Source: JBMOKU01 sp049324315 | GTDB lineage: Bacteria > Bacillota > Clostridia > Peptostreptococcales > Thermotaleaceae | Assembly (NCBI GenBank): GCA_049324315.1 | Contig: JBMOKU010000015.1 | Location: 54,038-118,037, forward strand | Direction of reading: 5' to 3' | DNA length: 64,000 bases | Shown: in pieces, positions 1-7,575 of the stretch | Layout: each line of letters starts with the position of its first letter | How positions within the stretch are numbered: the first letter of the stretch is position 1 | Notes under the pieces: generated by a model | What the model was told of the DNA's origin: nothing | What the model saw: only the letters and a program-made list of their open reading frames with translations | Databases searched by the model: none | Position numbers and translations under genes: made by a program

Positions 1-1
1 T

Positions 2-616
2 GATATCAGATTTACGATTCCCGAAAAATATCATGATCCAGAACGAAATATATTTTTGATCTATCCGGATTTTCTAGATGAAAAAGATATAGAATGTCCA
101 TTACAAGCTCTCCGTATCCAAGGAGATTATCATAACCATGATATTTCTCATAGAGATGTTTTAGGATCTGTTCTTGGTCTAGGCATAAAAAGAGAGAAAA
201 TTGGTGATATCATTATCCATGACAAACAAGTGGATATCGTCGTACTTTCTGAAATTAGCAATTATATTGAAGTTCACCTGAACAAAATATCTAAATACCC
301 AGTAAGTATTCATCAAATATCCTTTGATGAAATAAATCGAAAAGACGATAAGTTTAAAGTTATTCAGACAACAGTTCAATCATTAAGATTAGATGCAATT
401 TTGAGTTCTGGCTTTGGTGAGTCTCGTACAAGTATATCAAGATTCATTAATCACGATCGGGTTAAGGTCAACTGGAAACCCATAAATAGTGGAGATTATC
501 TGTTAAAAGAAGGCGATATCATCTCTTTTCAAGGAAGAGGTCGATTAATCTTGAATCAAGTTGGCAATAAAACAAAGAGTAATAGATTTAGAATCGTCAT
601 ACATCGAATGATATAA
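2..616 (+). CDS. ylmH: YlmH-like S4-domain RNA-binding protein (5' partial)
   Basis: The reading frame is open to the first base of the window, so the N-terminus is missing; about 204 codons remain of a family usually near 260. The visible part has the conserved block HRDVLGSVLGLGIKREKIGDI and ends in an S4 RNA-binding domain (RLDAILSSGFGESRTSISRF followed by a GD turn and a GRGRL strand). YlmH homologues bind RNA and 50S-peptidyl-tRNA complexes in ribosome rescue and lie next to divIVA in the cell-division cluster of Firmicutes. divIVA follows after 12 bases, matching that order. The first in-frame start visible, a TTG at 56, is internal and not the real start. Confidence 0.88.
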   Translation, partial: DIRFTIPEKYHDPERNIFLIYPDFLDEKDIECPLQALRIQGDYHNHDISHRDVLGSVLGLGIKREKIGDIIIHDKQVDIVVLSEISNYIEVHLNKISKYPVSIHQISFDEINRKDDKFKVIQTTVQSLRLDAILSSGFGESRTSISRFINHDRVKVNWKPINSGDYLLKEGDIISFQGRGRLILNQVGNKTKSNRFRIVIHRMI

Positions 617-628
617 GGAGGGATACAA

Positions 629-1126
629 ATGATTACACCGCTTGAGATACAAAATAAAGAGTTTAAGAAAAGTGTAAGAGGATATAAAGAGAGTGAAGTA
701 GATGAATTCCTAGATAAGATCATTATCGATTATGAGAAGCTTTACAAGGAAAACATTGAACTAAAGGATAAGATTGCACTATTGAATGAGCAAATAGAAA
801 GATATGCCAGTTTAGAAAAGACACTCAATAACACCCTTGTTGTAGCGCAAAGTACTGCCGAAGAAGTAACCAGCAATGCCCATAAAAAAGCTGAATTGAT
901 TGTAAGAGAAGCAGAGAATAAATCAAAAGAAATTATAGCTGAATCAAATAAAGAAATCATGAAAGCGCGAAGAGAGTACGAGGAAATTAAGAAGCAAATT
1001 CATATTTTTAATACTCGATTTAGAACACTGTTAGAAGCTCAATTAGAAGCAGTATCAACAAGTTGTAAAGAAATAATTATCGAACAGGATCGTATACTTG
1101 AAGCTGTTGATATCGAAAACCAATGA
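629..1126 (+). CDS. divIVA: DivIVA-family cell division/polarity protein
   Basis: 165 residues. The N-terminus (TPLEIQNKEFKKSVRGYKESEVDEFLDKI) is the diagnostic DivIVA membrane-binding segment, with its hydrophobic and basic tip; residues from about 30 to 150 form a long heptad-rich coiled coil with many Glu and Lys. DivIVA binds negatively curved membrane at septa and poles and recruits partners in division and, in spore formers, chromosome-pole attachment. A good ribosome-binding site (GGAGGG) sits 6-7 bases before the ATG. It is probably cotranscribed with ylmH, and a terminator follows directly. Confidence 0.93.
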   Translation: MITPLEIQNKEFKKSVRGYKESEVDEFLDKIIIDYEKLYKENIELKDKIALLNEQIERYASLEKTLNNTLVVAQSTAEEVTSNAHKKAELIVREAENKSKEIIAESNKEIMKARREYEEIKKQIHIFNTRFRTLLEAQLEAVSTSCKEIIIEQDRILEAVDIENQ

Positions 1127-1144
1127 TCATACGAGTTTACCTTT

Positions 1145-1178
1145 AAAACTTCGTCATAACTGACGGGGTTTTCATTCT
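1145..1178 (+). terminator. Intrinsic terminator after divIVA
   Basis: Arms at 1145-1156 and 1161-1172 pair over 12 positions (two G-U pairs) around a TAAC loop. The 3' arm ends in TTTT and is followed by a T-rich stretch. Confidence 0.75.
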
Positions 1179-1307
1179 TTTGAACTAATTTTTTATTTGT
1201 TGTCGAAACGAAACGATTCGTATATGTTTTTGTTGACAAAAAAAGAATTATGTTAATTTCCTGGGTAATAATATTGTTGTTGATCAACTTAAATTTAATG
1301 AATTACC

Positions 1308-1335
1308 TTGACGGTAAATCGATACAGGGTATAAT
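1308..1335 (+). promoter_or_regulatory. Probable sigma-A promoter for mtnN
   Basis: TTGACG at 1308-1313 and a consensus TATAAT at 1330-1335 are separated by 16 bases, about 35 bases upstream of the mtnN start. The 240-base interval between divIVA and mtnN otherwise holds only the terminator. Confidence 0.7.
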
Positions 1336-1369
1336 AATCTAAGAGTAAAAAGATAGGAGGACAATCTTT

Positions 1370-2074
1370 ATGAATATGATTGGAATTATTGGCGCAATGG
1401 ATGAGGAAGTTGCAATACTTAAAGAAAAAATGGAATTAGAAAATGTTACAACAAAAGCAGGTATGACTTTTTTCAAGGGTAAACTTGAGCACAGACCCGT
1501 TGTCATTGTAAGAAGCGGCATTGGTAAAGTAAACGCAGCACTGTGCGCCCAGATACTTATCAGCGAGTATCAGGCTTCCGCAATTATTAATACAGGTGTT
1601 GCCGGTGCAATATATGAACAATTAGAAGTTGGCGATATTGTTGTCTCAACAGATGTTATTGAGCATGATTTTGATGTAACAAGCTTTGGAACGTATAGAC
1701 TGGGTGAAATTCCCCGAATGGACACATACATCTTTAAAGCTGATGAAACACTAATAGATGTGGCAATGAAAGCAGGTTTAAAAGAGAATCGGAAGCATAA
1801 AACCATAAAAGGCAGGGTCTTGTCCGGTGATATCTTTGTGGCTTCCAGTGAAAAAAAGGAACTATTATGGAATGAATTTGAAGGCTACTGTACAGAGATG
1901 GAGGGTGCTGCTATTGGACATGTTTGCTATGTAAATGCGGTTCCCTTCGTAATCATTCGTGCCATTTCAGACAAAGCTGACGGTACCGCTGATGTTAATT
2001 TTAATGAATTTGTCCATGAAGCTGCTCACAATTCCAGTGAAATTACCATAGATATGTTAAAGCACATTAAGTAA
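1370..2074 (+). CDS. mtnN: 5'-methylthioadenosine/S-adenosylhomocysteine nucleosidase
   Basis: 234 residues, the normal length of Pfs/MTAN. It hydrolyses methylthioadenosine and S-adenosylhomocysteine to adenine plus the thioribose or S-ribosylhomocysteine, recycling by-products of SAM-dependent reactions and feeding AI-2 synthesis where LuxS is present. Visible signatures are the N-terminal GIIGAMDEEV, the GVAGAI loop, TEMEGAAIGHVC with the substrate-binding Met-Glu, and RAISDKADG with the catalytic Asp. AGGAGG lies 9 bases before the chosen ATG; an in-frame ATG two codons later is also possible. The next gene starts about 13 bases downstream and is probably cotranscribed. Confidence 0.95.
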   Translation: MNMIGIIGAMDEEVAILKEKMELENVTTKAGMTFFKGKLEHRPVVIVRSGIGKVNAALCAQILISEYQASAIINTGVAGAIYEQLEVGDIVVSTDVIEHDFDVTSFGTYRLGEIPRMDTYIFKADETLIDVAMKAGLKENRKHKTIKGRVLSGDIFVASSEKKELLWNEFEGYCTEMEGAAIGHVCYVNAVPFVIIRAISDKADGTADVNFNEFVHEAAHNSSEITIDMLKHIK

Positions 2075-2087
2075 AAGGATGAGTGAA

Positions 2088-2900
2088 ATGGATTTTAAAT
2101 ATGTAGGTAAACATAATTCTATGCCAAAAACAATAAACGTAAAGAATATTATTATTGGAGGAAATGAATTTCTTATCATTGCAGGACCTTGCGCGGTAGA
2201 ATCAGAAAAACAAATAGTGGAAACTGCTTTTTCTGTAAAAAAAGCCGGAGCAAAAATTCTAAGAGGTGGGGCGTATAAGCCTAGAACTTCACCATACTCT
2301 TTTCAAGGACTTGGCGAGGAAGGTTTAAAGCTGCTCTGTAATGCAGGACATGCTTCAGATATGCCTGTAATTTCTGAAGTTATGGATCCAAGAGATGTGA
2401 GTTTGGCATATAAATATATTGATATATTTCAAATTGGTTCAAGAAATATGCAAAATTTTAGTTTATTACGAGAAGTAGGAAAAACAGATAAGCCTGTAAT
2501 GCTTAAAAGAGGAATGGCGGCAAGCATAGAAGACTGGCTTTCGGCTGCAGAGTATATTGCATGTGAAGGAAACCAAGAGATTATTCTCTGTGAGCGCGGC
2601 ATTAGAACCTTTGAAAATTATACGAGAAATACATTGGACTTAATGGCGATACCTATCTTAAAACAGTTGACCAATCTACCAATCATTGTAGATCCTAGCC
2701 ATGGGACAGGAAGAAGAGAACTAGTTCCTTATGCGTCAACAGCAGCTTTAGCCATTGGGGCACATGGTATTATGATAGAAGTACATCCAAATCCTGATGA
2801 AGCTTTATCGGACGGCAGGCAGTCATTAGACTTTCCTTCCTTCGAAAAAATGGCAAAGAGAATATCTACATTAAAAGATTGTTTAGATACGCTGTTATAA
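2088..2900 (+). CDS. aroF: 3-deoxy-7-phosphoheptulonate (DAHP) synthase, short type I-beta
   Basis: 270 residues from the ATG at 2088; an earlier ATG at 2079 lacks room for a ribosome-binding site. The enzyme condenses phosphoenolpyruvate with erythrose 4-phosphate, the first step of the shikimate pathway. Motifs include IIAGPCAVES, LRGGAYKPRTSPYSFQGLG, QIGSRNMQNF, LKRGM, IVDPSHGTGRR and GIMIEVHPNPDEALSDG, with the metal-binding Cys, His and Glu positions present. Only about 25 residues precede the barrel core, so it lacks a full N-terminal ferredoxin-like regulatory domain and has no fused chorismate mutase; allosteric control is therefore doubtful. No other shikimate gene is in the window; its partner here is mtnN. 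Confidence 0.93.
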   Translation: MDFKYVGKHNSMPKTINVKNIIIGGNEFLIIAGPCAVESEKQIVETAFSVKKAGAKILRGGAYKPRTSPYSFQGLGEEGLKLLCNAGHASDMPVISEVMDPRDVSLAYKYIDIFQIGSRNMQNFSLLREVGKTDKPVMLKRGMAASIEDWLSAAEYIACEGNQEIILCERGIRTFENYTRNTLDLMAIPILKQLTNLPIIVDPSHGTGRRELVPYASTAALAIGAHGIMIEVHPNPDEALSDGRQSLDFPSFEKMAKRISTLKDCLDTLL

Positions 2901-2959
2901 CTTTCGCTTACCGATTTCAATACATAATAAAACGAAGAATCATATATACTTAAGAATAG

Positions 2960-2992
2960 GATAGAGAATTTATTAAAACTCTATCTTTTCTT
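2960..2992 (+). terminator. Intrinsic terminator after DAHP synthase
   Basis: GATAGAG at 2960-2966 pairs with CTCTATC at 2979-2985 around an A/T loop and is followed by TTTTCTT. Confidence 0.65.
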
Positions 2993-3062
2993 CATTTAGG
3001 GCTTTCGGATTCATTGATTCAATCCTTCAAGCTTGCTATTTTAAAATGAGAAGGTGATAAAA

Positions 3063-3341
3063 ATGGATGAAAAGAAAATGGATGATTTTGAAAAAAGAAT
3101 TGAGAAGCTAGCGCTAAATATGGAAAGGGCAAAAATTGCAGAATACGTTGAAATCATGAATAATCCCAGAAAATTATTATATACTAACTTTATCGGTGGA
3201 TTAGCAAGGGGACTAGGTACTGCGATCGGATTAACTGTTCTAGCCGCCATACTATTCTATATATTGAGACAGACTGTTAATCTCCCATTAATAGGACAAT
3301 ATATTGCTGATTTGCTGAACATCATTGACAACTATAGATAA
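3063..3341 (+). CDS. Small membrane protein, DUF5665-like
   Basis: 92 residues from the ATG at 3063, which AAGGTG precedes by 6 bases; a GTG three codons upstream overlaps that ribosome-binding site. The first 45 residues are charged and helical (DEKKMDDFEKRIEKLALNMERAKI), then comes a Gly-rich step (GGLARGLGTAIG) and one strong membrane helix at about 54-75. The charged amphipathic segment plus conserved GLARGLG-type turn resembles the DUF5665 family of Firmicutes membrane proteins of unknown role. The zinc-finger gene starts 13 bases downstream, so the two are probably one transcript. Confidence 0.75.
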   Translation: MDEKKMDDFEKRIEKLALNMERAKIAEYVEIMNNPRKLLYTNFIGGLARGLGTAIGLTVLAAILFYILRQTVNLPLIGQYIADLLNIIDNYR

Positions 3342-3354
3342 GGAGGCATTTACT

Positions 3355-4026
3355 TTGGATATCGGTCAATTGGATCATTTCAAAAAGCTGCTTTTGTCCG
3401 AAAGAGATGAAGTTCTTCAAACAATAGATAGGATGAATGAAAATGAGCCTAATGAATCCCTGCAAGAGTATTTTGATGAACTATCCGTCTATGACAACCA
3501 CCCTGCTGATATAGGTAGTGAAACATTTCAAATGGAGATGAACTATAACTTAAAAGACAACGAAAAACTTCGTTTAGAGGAAATTGATGATGCTTTAGAA
3601 AGAATCAACACAGGGACTTATGGTAAATGTTTAACATGTGGACAGGATATCCCCCAGGAAAGGTTGGAGATATTACCTACTGCTTTGCAATGCATGGGTT
3701 GTGAAGAACATAAGCTTTCTATTGACTGGGAAATTGAAACGAGACCTGTTGAAGAAGAGGTATTATATCCTCCCTACGGAAGGAGCTTCAAAGATACTGA
3801 TGATTATAATGGCTTTGATGGAGAAGACGCATGGCAAGCTGTGGCCAGATACAATAAAACAGAAGCTCACAACATGGCATTAGATTATTATGATAATAAC
3901 ATGTACGATGAAAATATATCCGGTGTTGTTGAAGAAGTAGATCAATTTAGTGGTGATTATTATGTAGGGCAATTAGAAAATGAGCATCGAAAAGATATCC
4001 CAAGTGAACAGAGGAAGAAAAAATAG
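3355..4026 (+). CDS. yteA: TraR/DksA-type zinc-finger protein, YteA-like
   Basis: 223 residues from the TTG at 3355, chosen because AAGGAGG ends 7 bases before it; the upstream TTG at 3325 lies inside the previous gene and before that site. The N-terminal half is a coiled-coil DksA-like helix pair (about residues 5-85), then a C4 zinc finger: CLTCGQ followed by CMGC. The acidic C-terminal tail contains GFDGEDAWQAVARYN, as in YteA, a sporulation-associated Firmicutes protein of uncertain function. DksA relatives can enter the RNA polymerase secondary channel; whether this one does is not known. A terminator separates it from lspA. Confidence 0.85.
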   Translation: MDIGQLDHFKKLLLSERDEVLQTIDRMNENEPNESLQEYFDELSVYDNHPADIGSETFQMEMNYNLKDNEKLRLEEIDDALERINTGTYGKCLTCGQDIPQERLEILPTALQCMGCEEHKLSIDWEIETRPVEEEVLYPPYGRSFKDTDDYNGFDGEDAWQAVARYNKTEAHNMALDYYDNNMYDENISGVVEEVDQFSGDYYVGQLENEHRKDIPSEQRKKK

Positions 4027-4033
4027 GTAAATC

Positions 4034-4065
4034 AAAAGTGGAGGATTCTTCACTTTTTGTTTTTA
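4034..4065 (+). terminator. Intrinsic terminator after the zinc-finger gene
   Basis: AAAAGTGGAG (4034-4043) pairs with CTTCACTTTT (4048-4057) with one G-U pair and a GATT loop, followed by TGTTTTTA. Confidence 0.7.
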
Positions 4066-4108
4066 TGTGTGTTATAATCAAGAATGACATTGTAGAAGGA
4101 GGTATGAT

Positions 4109-4561
4109 ATGAACTATTTCTTCATTTTATTTATCATTGCTATGGACCAGGTCACTAAGTATTTTGTACATACTAGATTTCAAGTCAATGAGTCAATCCC
4201 TATTATAAAAGGTATCTTTCACCTCACCTATGTTAGAAACGTTGGTGCTGCTTTTGGCATACTGCAAAATCAGAAAATGTTCTTTATTGTTATGACCGTT
4301 CTGGTGATCTCAGGTATTTTGTTTTTTGCTCGGAAGCAAAATAATATGCATATGTTATTGACATATAGTTTAAGTGCAATCATTGGCGGGGCAATAGGTA
4401 ACTTGATTGATCGTATGAGATTTGGTTATGTAGTCGACTTTTTTGATTTTAGGATTTGGCCCGTATTTAATATTGCTGATATTTCCATCGTGGTTGGTGC
4501 CGGACTTCTGGCATACTATATGCTATTTATCGATCAGTCATATGTGGAGAAAGGAAGATAG
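4109..4561 (+). CDS. lspA: Lipoprotein signal peptidase (signal peptidase II)
   Basis: 150 residues with four membrane helices. LspA cleaves the signal peptide of diacylglyceryl-modified prolipoproteins just before the lipid-bearing Cys. The family boxes are present: DQVTKYF near the N-terminus, RNVGAAFGIL, GGAIGNLIDRMRFGYVVDFFDF with the first catalytic Asp, and FNIADISIVVG with the second Asp. AAGGAGG lies 8 bases before the ATG. It precedes rluD by two bases, the arrangement lspA-rluD-pyrR known from many Firmicutes. Confidence 0.97.
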   Translation: MNYFFILFIIAMDQVTKYFVHTRFQVNESIPIIKGIFHLTYVRNVGAAFGILQNQKMFFIVMTVLVISGILFFARKQNNMHMLLTYSLSAIIGGAIGNLIDRMRFGYVVDFFDFRIWPVFNIADISIVVGAGLLAYYMLFIDQSYVEKGR

Positions 4562-4563
4562 CG

Positions 4564-5493
4564 TTGAACATCGAAAGACTTTTTGTGGAAGCATTTGACG
4601 ATGGAACAAGAATTGATTTATATCTTTCAGAACAGTTAGAGAATCTATCAAGAAGCTATATTCAAAAGCTCATTGAACAAAATCAGGTAAGGGTGAATGG
4701 TGTTCTTGAACAAACAAAAAAATATAAGGTTCAAGAAGGTGATGAAATTGAAGTTGAAATCCCCGAACCAACAATCCTTCAAATTGAGCCTGAGAATATC
4801 CCCCTGGATATTGTTTATGAAGATGAAGACGTTGTCGTCATAAATAAACCACAGGGCATGGTTGTCCATCCGGCACCAGGCAACTACCATGGAACATTGG
4901 TTAATGCCCTTATGTATCACTGCAAATCCCTTTCAACCATCAACGGAGTTATACGTCCAGGAATTGTACACCGAATTGATAAGGATACCAGTGGACTTCT
5001 TATGATTGCAAAAAACGATAATGCCCATAGAAGCTTAGCACAGCAATTAAAGGAACATACGATACATCGCTTGTATGTAGCTTTAGTGCACGGAAATATC
5101 AAGGAAGAGAAGGGAACGATTCATGCCCCTATCGGAAGACATCCCGTTGATAGATTGCGGATGGCTGTAACAGAAAAAAATAGCAAAGATGCCATAACTC
5201 ATTTTACTGTTTTGAAAAGATACATTGAATATACACTCATTGAAGCAAAACTTGAAACAGGAAGAACCCATCAGATAAGAGTACATATGTCCTATATTCA
5301 TCATCCTTTGGTTGGTGATCCGGTATATGGACCTAAAAAAGAAAGATTCAAACTTAATGGCCAATTTCTCCATGCTAAAGCATTGGGATTCATACATCCT
5401 AGAACAGGAAAATATATTGAGTTTCATTCCGATATGCCCGATGAACTGCATAAGCTCATTAATATACTTGAAAATAAATATGGACAAAAATAG
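4564..5493 (+). CDS. rluD: RluD-family 23S rRNA pseudouridine synthase
   Basis: 309 residues from a TTG start. An N-terminal S4 domain (RIDLYLSEQLENLSRSYIQKLI) is followed by the RluA/RluD catalytic domain: HRIDKDTSGLLMIAKND carries the catalytic Asp, and ETGRTHQIRVHM and the GDPVYG motif follow. It isomerises uridines in 23S rRNA (by analogy with RluD, helix 69) and corresponds to YlyB next to lspA in Bacillus. It is cotranscribed with lspA; the downstream pyrR leader separates it from pyrR. Confidence 0.93.
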   Translation: MNIERLFVEAFDDGTRIDLYLSEQLENLSRSYIQKLIEQNQVRVNGVLEQTKKYKVQEGDEIEVEIPEPTILQIEPENIPLDIVYEDEDVVVINKPQGMVVHPAPGNYHGTLVNALMYHCKSLSTINGVIRPGIVHRIDKDTSGLLMIAKNDNAHRSLAQQLKEHTIHRLYVALVHGNIKEEKGTIHAPIGRHPVDRLRMAVTEKNSKDAITHFTVLKRYIEYTLIEAKLETGRTHQIRVHMSYIHHPLVGDPVYGPKKERFKLNGQFLHAKALGFIHPRTGKYIEFHSDMPDELHKLINILENKYGQK

Positions 5494-5523
5494 ACGATTA
5501 TGGTAATCTATTTTAGAATTCAA

Positions 5524-5626
5524 ACCTTTAAATTAGCCCTGTGAGGTTAGTAAGGAGTTTATATGTACGCAATCGTTTCAATCGTGCGTTGAAGACTTCT
5601 TGCCCAGGGTGAGAAGTCTTTTTTAT
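5524..5626 (+). promoter_or_regulatory. PyrR-binding leader and attenuator before pyrR
   Basis: The PyrR anti-antiterminator loop is visible at 5533-5550: UUAG-C-CC-UGUGAGG-UUAG, a close variant of the classical UCAG-U-CC-UGCGAGG-CUGA. A strong terminator follows: arms 5592-5600 and 5612-5620, nine perfect pairs, then TTTTTT. UMP- or UTP-bound PyrR would stabilise the loop and favour termination before pyrR, giving autoregulation by pyrimidines. Confidence 0.88.
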
Positions 5627-5642
5627 GAAATGAGGTGATAGA

Positions 5643-6188
5643 ATGAAAATAAAGGCACAAATCATGGATGAGAACGCCATACAAAGGGCTATTACGAGAA
5701 TTGCCCATGAAATTCTTGAAAAGAATAAAGGTGTTGAAGACCTGGTTTTAGTTGGAATTGTGACACGAGGTGTTCCTTTTGCAAACCGTTTGGCTGAAAA
5801 AATTGAAGTTATTGAAAGTGTAAAAGTGAATGTCGGTACGTTAGACATTACATTATATCGTGATGATCTCAGCAAGCTTGATGATAATCCAATCATTCAT
5901 TCCACGCATATAGATTTTGACATCAATGATAAAACGATTATTCTTGTTGATGATGTCTTATATACTGGCAGAACCGTCAGGGCTGCAATGGACGCATTAA
6001 TTGATATAGGCAGACCTAAGGCTATTCAGCTAGCTGTTTTAATTGACAGAGGGCATCGAGAGCTGCCAATCCGCGCAGATTATGTGGGTAAAAATGTCCC
6101 CACTGCTAAAGATGAAGTAATACATGTTCATTTTGATTCCGTTGATAACATCAATGATGTTACCATAAGCAAAAAAAACTGTGAATAG
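5643..6188 (+). CDS. pyrR: Pyrimidine attenuation regulator / uracil phosphoribosyltransferase
   Basis: 181 residues, the usual PyrR length. The PRPP-binding loop IILVDDVLYTGRTVRAAMDAL lies near residue 100, and GIVTRGVPFANRLAEKI and VLIDRGHRELPIRADYVGKNVPT match PyrR rather than other phosphoribosyltransferases. PyrR binds a specific mRNA loop when charged with UMP or UTP and causes transcription termination; it also has weak uracil phosphoribosyltransferase activity. Both targets visible here are its own leader and that of uraA immediately downstream. GAGGTGA precedes the ATG. Confidence 0.97.
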   Translation: MKIKAQIMDENAIQRAITRIAHEILEKNKGVEDLVLVGIVTRGVPFANRLAEKIEVIESVKVNVGTLDITLYRDDLSKLDDNPIIHSTHIDFDINDKTIILVDDVLYTGRTVRAAMDALIDIGRPKAIQLAVLIDRGHRELPIRADYVGKNVPTAKDEVIHVHFDSVDNINDVTISKKNCE

Positions 6189-6200
6189 ACTCATCATTCA

Positions 6201-6262
6201 CCTTTAAATCAGTCCTGCGAGGCTGATAAGGGAGATTCCACGGCGTATCTCCCTCCTTATTT
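6201..6262 (+). promoter_or_regulatory. PyrR-binding leader and attenuator before uraA
   Basis: A near-consensus PyrR loop AUCAG-U-CC-UGCGAGG-CUGAU lies at 6208-6227. It is followed by a GC-rich hairpin with arms 6230-6236 and 6247-6253 and a pyrimidine-rich tail (TCCTTATTTC). The tail is a weak U-tract, so termination may be less complete than in the pyrR leader. Confidence 0.88.
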
Positions 6263-6287
6263 CAATCATACAGAGGAGGAAAATGTA

Positions 6288-7529
6288 ATGACAGAAAGAA
6301 CTATGGAAATGAACAAAACAATCATGGAATTTGAAGGAGTACGGATCGAGCAAAAAATGATTTTAGCTTTACAGCATGTTTTAGCAATGTTTGGAGCAAC
6401 AGTTTTAGTACCAATACTAACAGGATTAAATCCCGCCGTAGCTCTATTGGCTGCAGGATGTGGTACGCTAATTTTTCATTTTACAACCAATAAAAATGTT
6501 CCTGTATTTTTAGGATCAAGCTTTGCATTTATCCCTGTCATCCAGTTAATTTCCGAAACCTATGGTGATCTTGCCTATGCTCAAGGAGGCATTGTAGCTG
6601 CGGGTTTTGTCTATGTATTGCTTTCATTTATTGTAAAGATTTATGGCGTGGAGAAAATTAAAAGTTTTCTGCCGCCAGTTGTAACAGGACCAATGATTAT
6701 GGTAATCGGGTTAAATCTTAGTCCTGTTGCTATTCGAATGGCGTCAAGTCACTGGGGTGTTGCAGTCCTGGTGGTAGCCACTGTAATTGCCGTTTCTATA
6801 TTTGCAAAAGGTTTCTTTAAGCTGCTGCCCATATTAGCAGGTGTCGTTGTTGGATATATTGCTTCAAGCTTTATTGGCTTAGTAGATGCATCTGCAATAC
6901 AACAAGCGTCGTTCATCAGTTTCCCTCAAATATCTTTACCTAAGTTTGATTTAGGAGCTATTGCAGTTGTTGTTCCTATTGTTGCTGTAGTATTCATGGA
7001 GCATATCGGTGATATTACAACAAATGGTGCGGTTGTAGGAAAAGACTTCTTTAAAAATCCCGGCCTGCACAGAACATTGTTAGGCGATGGATTAGCCACA
7101 ATATTTGCCGGAATGATCGGTGGACCAGCAAACACAACTTATGGAGAGAATACTGGTGTTTTAGCAGTAACAAAGGTTTATGATCCTTCCATCTTAAGAT
7201 TAGCCGCTTGCGTTGCAATTGGTTTGAGCTTTATCGGAAAATTTGGTGCTATGCTTCAAACAATACCTGTAGCCGTTATGGGTGGAATTAGCTTAATCCT
7301 TTTTGGAATGATTGCAAGTATCGGTATGAGAACAATCGCTGAAGGAAACATTGATTTTACAAAAAGTAGAAACCTAATTATCCCGTCAATTATTCTGGTT
7401 ATAGGAATCGGTTCTTCCGTGGTTACAGATGTCCCTGTGGGTATTTCCATTACAGAAAATATTAGCATTACAGGATTAAGTTTAGCCGCTATTTTAGGCA
7501 TTGTGATTAATAAGGCTTTACCGCAATAA
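6288..7529 (+). CDS. uraA: Uracil permease (NCS2 family)
   Basis: 413 residues, highly hydrophobic, fitting the 14-helix NCS2 fold. It imports uracil by proton symport. Signature segments are LQHVLAMFGATVLVP near residue 25, the substrate-site stretch EHIGDITTNGAVVGKDFF with the essential Glu, and GGPANTTYGENTGVLAVTKV with the second Glu. AGAGGAGG precedes the ATG at 6288; an in-frame ATG six codons later is an alternative. Position directly behind pyrR and a PyrR leader supports a uracil substrate and repression when pyrimidines are plentiful. Confidence 0.96.
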   Translation: MTERTMEMNKTIMEFEGVRIEQKMILALQHVLAMFGATVLVPILTGLNPAVALLAAGCGTLIFHFTTNKNVPVFLGSSFAFIPVIQLISETYGDLAYAQGGIVAAGFVYVLLSFIVKIYGVEKIKSFLPPVVTGPMIMVIGLNLSPVAIRMASSHWGVAVLVVATVIAVSIFAKGFFKLLPILAGVVVGYIASSFIGLVDASAIQQASFISFPQISLPKFDLGAIAVVVPIVAVVFMEHIGDITTNGAVVGKDFFKNPGLHRTLLGDGLATIFAGMIGGPANTTYGENTGVLAVTKVYDPSILRLAACVAIGLSFIGKFGAMLQTIPVAVMGGISLILFGMIASIGMRTIAEGNIDFTKSRNLIIPSIILVIGIGSSVVTDVPVGISITENISITGLSLAAILGIVINKALPQ

Positions 7530-7541
7530 GTATTAAAAACA

Positions 7542-7575
7542 TAAATGCCCTGACCATTATTGGTTAGGGCATTTA
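7542..7575. terminator. Bidirectional terminator between uraA and rqcH
   Basis: Arms 7542-7555 and 7562-7575 pair over 14 positions (one G-U) with a six-base loop; A- and T-rich flanks lie on both sides. The rqcH stop codon sits in the loop, so the structure can end both convergent transcripts. Confidence 0.8.

Noticed and set aside
3638..3883. 81-codon plus-strand frame inside the zinc-finger gene
   Set aside because: It overlaps the C4 zinc-finger coding region in another frame and lacks a ribosome-binding site.
5083..5523. 146-codon minus-strand frame over rluD
   Set aside because: Antisense to a clear rluD and no recognisable domain; Cys/Met/Ser-rich composition is that of a complement frame.
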